The notes below the pieces were generated by a model. That model worked only from the letters and a program-made list of their open reading frames with translations, did no database searches and had not been told where the DNA came from. Below, piece by piece: positions 36,018 to 40,920 of a stretch of 40,920 nucleotides of DNA (position 1 is its first letter; each line of letters opens with the position of its first letter). The translations under genes were made by a program, and so were the position numbers. This DNA is from a virus, in the IMG/VR virus record IMGVR_UViG_3300027833_000098, positions 1 to 40,920 of that record; one strand, given 5' to 3'.

Positions 36018-37522
36018 TGGAATTATCTCTATCCGAAAATAAAAAGTTTTTAGTTATTGATTCTTGTACTGAATTAGAGTATGAGCAATTAAAAAGTAGC
36101 TTGACTAAAAAAATTGAAGGGTGGAGATTTCATCCTTTGGTTAAGAAGAAAGTATGGGATGGTAATGTATCCTTTGTAAAAAGAAATAAAATTCCAGCCG
36201 GTTTATGGAAGGAATTATTAGATATATGTAAAGATTACGATTTACCAATTTCTTTAAATGGTATAACTGAAATTTTTGATACTGATATTAAAGAAGATGA
36301 ATTTCGAGAATGGGTAGCTAAAATATTTTTAAATCAACCAGACTTTAAACCTAGAGAATATCAAATTGACGCAGCATTTAAAATTTTAAAGTATAGAAGA
36401 TGTTTAGCTGAGTTAGCAACATCTGCCGGTAAAACTTTAATATCATTTATGGTTGTTGCTTACATGATGGATAAATTAGGAAAGAAAAAGCTCTTAATGA
36501 TTGTACCTAATGTAAATTTAGTTTTACAAGCAACTGGTGATTTTGATGAATACAATAAATGTGGTATTCCATTAAAGACTCAACAAATATATGCTGGTGC
36601 AAAAATAAGAAAAAGCTCTAACCTAGTAATTGGAACTTATCAATCATTGGTTAAAAAAGATGAAGAATACTTTAGTCAATTTGATGCAGTATTTGTAGAC
36701 GAAACACATAAAGCAAAAGCTAATTCTATTCAAAAGATTATGGATAAGTGTTGGCATTGTGATTTCAGATTTGGTTTAAGTGGAACTATTCCTAAGAAAG
36801 GAACTGTTAATAGATTAAGCCTAATGTCTGCTATGGGTCCTTTGGTTACTCAAGTAAAAGCAAATCAATTACAAGAGGCTGGGTTTATTGCAAGCTGTAA
36901 AGTTATGCAACTCCACATGGATTATGCAACCCCTGCACAAAAAGAATCATTTTCTTTTCTTTCAAAAAATCCACAAGATAGGCAAAAGCTATTTAGTTTA
37001 GAACAAAACTTTATTAATCAAAGCGAAAAAAGATTAGACTTTGTCTGCCAAGTAATTAAAAAATCAACATCAAACTCTTTAGTTCTATTTCATAAGATTG
37101 CATACGGAGAAAAGATTTATCAAAAATTAAGGCAAATAACTGACAAGAAAGTTTACTATGTAGACGGTTCAGTTAATGTAGATATTAGAGAAGAATTTAA
37201 AAGTAGAATGGAAAAAAATGATGATGTTATTATTGTAGCATCATACGGAACCTTTTCTACCGGTATTTCAATTAAAAACATACATAATATCTTTTTTACC
37301 GAAAGTTTTAAGTCTGAAGTAATTATTAGACAAAGTATTGGTAGAGGATTAAGAAAGCATGCATCAAAGGACGTCGTTAAAATATATGACTTTATTGATG
37401 ATTTTAGGTATAAAGACGCAGACCATGACTGGGTTAACTATATCTACCGCCACGGTATTGCAAGGCGGACAATATATAAAGAAGAGAAGTTTCCGTTTGA
37501 AGTTCAGAATATAAGATTCTAA
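36017..37522 (+). CDS. uvsW: UvsW-like superfamily 2 helicase
   Basis: 501 residues; T4 UvsW has 503. Helicase motifs in order: Q-region REYQIDAAFKI (113-123), Walker A TSAGKT (135-140), DETH box (228-231), GLSGT near 255, and GRGLRK near 442. The N-terminal 100 residues (EGWRFHPLVKKKVWDGNVSF) match the small DNA-binding domain of UvsW. The enzyme unwinds branched DNA and R-loops and moves replication from origin-based to recombination-based start. It ends the tightly coupled gp32-primase-UvsY-UvsW series. Confidence 0.9.
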   Translation: MELSLSENKKFLVIDSCTELEYEQLKSSLTKKIEGWRFHPLVKKKVWDGNVSFVKRNKIPAGLWKELLDICKDYDLPISLNGITEIFDTDIKEDEFREWVAKIFLNQPDFKPREYQIDAAFKILKYRRCLAELATSAGKTLISFMVVAYMMDKLGKKKLLMIVPNVNLVLQATGDFDEYNKCGIPLKTQQIYAGAKIRKSSNLVIGTYQSLVKKDEEYFSQFDAVFVDETHKAKANSIQKIMDKCWHCDFRFGLSGTIPKKGTVNRLSLMSAMGPLVTQVKANQLQEAGFIASCKVMQLHMDYATPAQKESFSFLSKNPQDRQKLFSLEQNFINQSEKRLDFVCQVIKKSTSNSLVLFHKIAYGEKIYQKLRQITDKKVYYVDGSVNVDIREEFKSRMEKNDDVIIVASYGTFSTGISIKNIHNIFFTESFKSEVIIRQSIGRGLRKHASKDVVKIYDFIDDFRYKDADHDWVNYIYRHGIARRTIYKEEKFPFEVQNIRF

Positions 37523-37549
37523 TACATAATATCTTTTCTCAAGAGCATG

Positions 37550-37558
37550 GATATATAA
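37550..37558 (+). promoter_or_regulatory. Candidate phage late promoter element, variant GATATATAA
   Basis: One base different from the AATATATAA element, 21 bases before the ATG of the acidic repeat protein. Same spacing as the other copies. It would begin the internal-head gene set. Confidence 0.4.
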
Positions 37559-37578
37559 AAAAAATAAAAATAACTAAC

Positions 37579-39201
37579 ATGAAGTCAATCAAAAAGTTTT
37601 CTGCAATGTCTGCTAAAGATCAACCGATCACAGAATCTGCGAAAGTAACAAAAGAGGCTGTTGATGAATTGATCAAAAAGATTGGTTTTAACAGTATAGA
37701 TGAGCTAAAGAAAGAAAAGGATTTACTTTCTAAGCTTGAGGCAATGTCTAAGACATTTGCAAAAAGTAACGATATATCTGAGGATGAAATCGAAGAAGAT
37801 AGAACCGAAGATATAGAGGATGAAATGAAGGCTAAAGGATCTCCGAAGTCTTTGGAAGGTGCTGAAGATAAAGGCAGCGACGAAGAAGTAGTCGATGCTG
37901 AAGTTGAAGAAGTAGAAGAAGAAGTCGAAGATGACTTAGTTTCTGATGAACAAGAAATCACAAAGGAAGTTCCTGCTGAAGCAGAAGAAGTAGAGGATGA
38001 AGGTGGTGTTGATGTTGCATCTGAAGAAGAGGAAACTCCAAAAGCTACTAAAAGAATTATGGCTTTCGAAGATTTTATTAAAGAAAAAGAAACTACTGTT
38101 AATAAGAATATAAATTATCGTGATGATAATGAAGAAGAGGAAGATTACGCAGTACCGGTTGCTGCCTCTGCTGATCCTCTTGCCGAAGGTGCTGAATCTA
38201 AAGGTAAAGAAGATGAAAAAGAAGGTGATGAGCTAGAAGATAAAGGAGATAAGAAAGTTGATTCTGAAGATGATAAAGAAAAAGCAGACCATTATAAAGG
38301 AGCTGTTAAATCTGATGATAAACAAATCGATGCTTTAAAGAAAGATGCAGAATACGATAAAGAAGAAGAAGAAAAGAATGAATCTACTATTATGGATTTT
38401 GCAAGTTTTGTAAATGAAGCTTATGACAAAGTTGTATTTGGTGGAAACAAAGGAGATAAGTCTAAAACTAAAGAAGATGAAGAAGACTTTGAAGATGAAG
38501 ATAAAAAAGATGAAGCATATGATGTAGTAACTTTAGGTGGTAATAAAGGCGATAAGTCTAAAACCAAAAAAGGTGAAGAAGATTATGAAGATGAAAAAGA
38601 TGAATCAGTTGAAGAAGATCGTGCTGAAGATATCGAAGATGAAGTAAATGCAAAAGGTAAACCTAAATCTGTTAAAGAAGGTGTTGCTGAAGTAATTACT
38701 AAAATTGAAGGTGATGAAATTGCTGATGAAGAAGCAGGTGCTGATGGTATCGCTATTCCTGCAATGAAAGGTGATGGTTCTGAAACTGCTGCTGGGATTG
38801 CTGGTGATATAATGAATAAAGGTAAAGTTAAAAACTTATCTGCAATGGCTGGTAAATTAGTTACACCAGATCAAAAGGTTACTGAAGTAATTCCTGATGA
38901 AGCAAACGATGTATCTGAAGATGGTATTGAAATTCCATTAGTTAAAGAAGAAGTATTCGCTGATGATTCAATTGCTGATAAATTTAGAAAAATTGCTACT
39001 AATAAATTAGGTAAGGTAAACGAAGCTGAAATTACTTCTGCTGATCAATTTAAAGAATATGCAATGAAAATGTTAAAAGATGCATTCGGTGCTGATTTTG
39101 ATGAAGCTAAAGCTACTGAAGTTGCTGATGGTTTAATTTCTAAGTATGGTGAAGATTACGGCGCAATGGTTGGAGCTTTACAATCTACTATGGGATCATA
39201 A
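37579..39201 (+). CDS. Acidic repeat protein, probable internal-head or prohead-core precursor
   Basis: 540 residues, extremely rich in Glu, Asp and Lys. It starts MKSIKKFSAM, and contains two inner copies of the targeting-like peptide: MAFEDFIKE (161-169) and IMDFASFVNE (271-280), both ending in forms similar to the I/L-x-E cleavage site of the T4 head protease. It has two pairs of internal repeats (see separate entries). The C-terminal 55 residues (SADQFKEYAMKMLKDAFG; EVADGLISKYGEDYGAM) are a folded helical domain. An acidic scaffold or a polyprotein cut into several peptides inside the head is the best guess, by analogy with T4 gp22, gp67 and internal proteins. Not related by any clear sequence match. 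Confidence 0.5.
   Translation: MKSIKKFSAMSAKDQPITESAKVTKEAVDELIKKIGFNSIDELKKEKDLLSKLEAMSKTFAKSNDISEDEIEEDRTEDIEDEMKAKGSPKSLEGAEDKGSDEEVVDAEVEEVEEEVEDDLVSDEQEITKEVPAEAEEVEDEGGVDVASEEEETPKATKRIMAFEDFIKEKETTVNKNINYRDDNEEEEDYAVPVAASADPLAEGAESKGKEDEKEGDELEDKGDKKVDSEDDKEKADHYKGAVKSDDKQIDALKKDAEYDKEEEEKNESTIMDFASFVNEAYDKVVFGGNKGDKSKTKEDEEDFEDEDKKDEAYDVVTLGGNKGDKSKTKKGEEDYEDEKDESVEEDRAEDIEDEVNAKGKPKSVKEGVAEVITKIEGDEIADEEAGADGIAIPAMKGDGSETAAGIAGDIMNKGKVKNLSAMAGKLVTPDQKVTEVIPDEANDVSEDGIEIPLVKEEVFADDSIADKFRKIATNKLGKVNEAEITSADQFKEYAMKMLKDAFGADFDEAKATEVADGLISKYGEDYGAMVGALQSTMGS
37786..38670 (+). repeat. Dispersed protein repeat in the acidic gene (EEDRxEDIEDE)
   Basis: Residues 70-91 (37786-37851) and 344-364 (38608-38670) share EEDRxEDIEDExxAKGxPKS. 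The span given covers both copies; only the two ends are the repeat. Confidence 0.8.
38419..38604 (+). repeat. Tandem protein repeat in the acidic gene (AYD...GGNKGDKSKTK)
   Basis: Two adjacent units: residues 281-312 (38419-38514) and 313-342 (38515-38604). Each begins AYD, continues to GGNKGDKSKTK and ends in an acidic stretch with E-D-x-x-D-E. The first follows directly after the internal FASFVNE motif. Confidence 0.8.
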
Positions 39202-39233
39202 CACATTAAATCAAAAATATAAAAACAAAAATT

Positions 39234-39869
39234 ATGAAAAGTATACTAAAATTTTCAGAATTTGTAAATGAAAATTTAAATGAAGAATCATTTGCGGATT
39301 TTAACAAGTCTTCTGGTTTTAAAATGGATTCTAAAGCTAAAAGTACATTAAAAAAATTAAATGTAAATCCTACAAAGTTAAAGGATGCATTTGATGATTA
39401 CAGTAAAATCATGAAATACTTAGATTCCAATGGTAAAAAGATTGGTACTGTATCAATACCTAACCCAGGAAGTAAATCAAATCCTGAATTTATGTATACT
39501 GTTTATGATACTGATATGTATGGCAAAGTATTAACAGGCGATGGAGATTCAGTATTTATTGAAATGGTAAAGGAATCACTTAATGAAAAGTTTACATTTG
39601 CCGATGCGGTTGAAACTGCAGGTGATGATGTAAAGAAAAATGAAAAAGGTATTGCTTCTGCACTTAAGGCACTTAAGGCTAAGAGCGGTAGTGATATTAT
39701 GATCATGACAGATACCACAGAAGACGATGGTTTATTTGATGCAATTAAAGGTATGAAAGAACTTCCTGTAAATTCTACTATTTATGATAAAGCATATGTT
39801 GGTAAATACAAAGGTAAAGACGTTGTTGTATTTGATGGCGGTGAAGATTTATTTGCTTATACAAAATAA
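39234..39869 (+). CDS. Probable internal-head protein with targeting-type N-terminus
   Basis: 211 residues. It begins MKSILKFSEFVNENLNEES, again the MKxxKxFxxFxxE pattern. A possible second cut site lies after VKESLNE (residue about 120). The remaining sequence has a folded C-terminal domain (SGSDIMIMTDTTEDDGLFDA; VGKYKGKDVVVFDGGEDLFA). It is encoded 32 bases after the acidic protein and 7 bases before the ligase-like gene, forming one probable head-protein operon. Function of the folded domain is not recognised. Confidence 0.5.
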   Translation: MKSILKFSEFVNENLNEESFADFNKSSGFKMDSKAKSTLKKLNVNPTKLKDAFDDYSKIMKYLDSNGKKIGTVSIPNPGSKSNPEFMYTVYDTDMYGKVLTGDGDSVFIEMVKESLNEKFTFADAVETAGDDVKKNEKGIASALKALKAKSGSDIMIMTDTTEDDGLFDAIKGMKELPVNSTIYDKAYVGKYKGKDVVVFDGGEDLFAYTK

Positions 39870-39876
39870 TTAAAAC

Positions 39877-40920
39877 ATGAAACATATAAAATTGTTTGAA
39901 CAATGGCTGACTGACAAAAGTCAGCCATTTTTGTTTGAAGGTGGTGCTGCTGGTCATATGCAACATCCATTTGATAATAAAGATTTAACATTTGGAGATT
40001 TCAAAGCAATGGTTGACGCTGGGCTTAGGGGTCAATTAAACTTTGAAGAAGATCCTACAGAAAAAACTGATGGTCAAAACTTGTTTGTAACTATTCAAGA
40101 TGGTAAAGTAAAATTTGCTAGGAATAAAGGCCAAATGCAACACCCGTTAGATCTTAATGGTATTATTGGTATGTTTACTGGCCATGCATCAAAATTAGTT
40201 GAAGATACTTATATCTTTGCTGCTAGAGATTTAGATAAATTATTAATGAATCTTTCACCAGCAGATCAAGAAAAGTATTTTAAGAATGGAAAAGATTTTA
40301 TGAATATGGAATTAATCTATTCATTAAATCCAAATGTTATTCATTATGATACTGATGTTATACAATTTCATGGAATAAAAGAAACAGACGGTAAAGGTAA
40401 TATCATAGGTACAAACAATAAACCTGCTAAAGAAATAACAAGTATACTTCAAAAAGTAAAAGCTGATATTGGTAAAACATTTAAAATTATACCTCCTAAA
40501 GTAATTCAATTACAAAAAGATTTAGACTTTACTGTAAATAAGAAAAGGTTTATTAATCAAGTTAATGCTTTAGAAAAAAGATATGGTTTAAACGACGGTG
40601 ATGAAGTTTCAAGGTATCATGAAATGTGGTGGAGAGAATTAATAGATAAAGAATTTCCAACTCTATCTCAGGACGTTAAAGAAGGTTTACTTAGAAGATG
40701 GGCATACGGTGATAAGAAGAGTTTAAACATGAGATCTTTAGCTAAACAAGTTGGTCCTAAGGAAGCTGCACTAGTTAAGAAGTTTGATAAAGAAGATGTT
40801 GCTAAAAAGTATAAAGAAAACATTAGACCATTTGAAGATCTGTTTTTAGAGCTAGGTTCTATCATTATGAAAAATGCTTCTAACTTTTTAGCAGCTAACC
40901 CAACGGCTGAAGCACAAAGG
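39877..40920 (+). CDS. Nucleotidyltransferase/RNA-ligase-like protein with targeting-type N-terminus (3' end outside window)
   Basis: The first 348 codons are visible. Residues 1-26 (MKHIKLFEQWLTDKSQPFLF, then EGGAAG) begin like the probable internal-head proteins. TEKTDGQNLFVT (residues 61-72) fits motif I (K-x-D-G) of covalent nucleotidyltransferases such as DNA and RNA ligases, with K63 as the candidate nucleotide-binding lysine. FARNKGQ (80-86) and FMNMELIYS (141-149) are placed where motifs Ia and III would be. Motifs IV and V are not clear. T4-like cyanophages have a comparable uncharacterised protein with a K-W-D-G motif (from memory). ATG at 39877 is chosen because the N-terminus is family-like; M28 (39958) is the alternative. 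Confidence 0.5.
   Translation, partial: MKHIKLFEQWLTDKSQPFLFEGGAAGHMQHPFDNKDLTFGDFKAMVDAGLRGQLNFEEDPTEKTDGQNLFVTIQDGKVKFARNKGQMQHPLDLNGIIGMFTGHASKLVEDTYIFAARDLDKLLMNLSPADQEKYFKNGKDFMNMELIYSLNPNVIHYDTDVIQFHGIKETDGKGNIIGTNNKPAKEITSILQKVKADIGKTFKIIPPKVIQLQKDLDFTVNKKRFINQVNALEKRYGLNDGDEVSRYHEMWWRELIDKEFPTLSQDVKEGLLRRWAYGDKKSLNMRSLAKQVGPKEAALVKKFDKEDVAKKYKENIRPFEDLFLELGSIIMKNASNFLAANPTAEAQR
39902..39936 (+). terminator. Terminator-shaped hairpin inside the 5' coding region of the ligase-like gene
   Basis: AATGGCTGACT (39902-39912) and AGTCAGCCATT (39919-39929) are perfectly complementary over 11 bp with a 6-base loop (GACAAA). The right arm runs into TTTTTGTTT (39928-39936). The stem is rich in G-C for this genome. 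It begins 33 bases after the stop of the preceding gene, a usual place for a terminator, yet codes for residues 9-18 of the next gene. It could end late transcription partially or act as an attenuator. Confidence 0.6.

Overview
The window is a stretch of a large tailed-phage genome related to T4 (contractile-tailed, myovirus-like). All 32 genes I accept lie on the + strand, coding density is very high, and neighbours often share stop/start bases. The DNA is AT-rich. Start codons are mostly preceded by A/T-rich sequence without a Shine-Dalgarno box, which fits a phage of Bacteroidetes (for example a flavobacterium). That host is inferred from style and not proven. I see no tRNA, rRNA, CRISPR array, integrase or insertion sequence, and no gene-free stretch longer than 300 bases.

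Layout. (1) 2-3921: central baseplate hub and spike: a gp27-like hub protein cut by the window edge, a tube-like protein, a gp5-like OB-fold spike without lysozyme domain, and a small Ala/Gly-rich protein. (2) 4009-6485: two non-structural genes set among the tail genes: a protein of four S1 RNA-binding domains and an amidoligase-like (COOH-NH2 ligase) enzyme with a C-terminal beta-helix-like tail. (3) 6492-13239: structural protein, gp25-like and gp6-like wedge proteins, a small protein and a 1104-residue protein in the gp7 position. (4) 13229-31761: large virion and fibre proteins, including two that share an N-terminal motif (one with collagen-like triplets), a membrane-anchored coiled-coil protein that may act in lysis, a possible BppU-like protein and a tail-tube-fold protein. 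(5) 31786-37522: a small Gly-zipper protein, a RuvC-like resolvase, a GroES-like co-chaperonin, and the T4-type set gp32 (ssDNA binding), gp61 (primase), UvsY and UvsW, coupled by overlaps of 1 to 4 bases. (6) 37579-40920: a very acidic repeat protein, a second probable internal-head protein, and the 5' part of a gene whose product carries a KTDG nucleotidyltransferase-like motif.

Main results of the hunt. Several proteins in regions 5 and 6 begin with, or contain, a peptide of the form MKxxKxFxxFlxE. It closely resembles the capsid-targeting peptide of T4 internal proteins (MKTYQEFIAE), which the head protease cuts after I/L-x-E. This suggests a set of packaged, possibly injected proteins: an acidic polyprotein, a hydrophobic Gly-zipper peptide and perhaps a ligase-like enzyme. 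A second result is a repeated intergenic element AATATATAA, usually 17-29 bases before a start codon, proposed as this phage's late promoter (T4: TATAAATA). Third, there is an 11-bp perfect hairpin plus T-run, shaped like an intrinsic terminator, inside the 5' coding sequence of the ligase-like gene. Fourth, the phage S1-like protein makes sense in a genome without Shine-Dalgarno sites.
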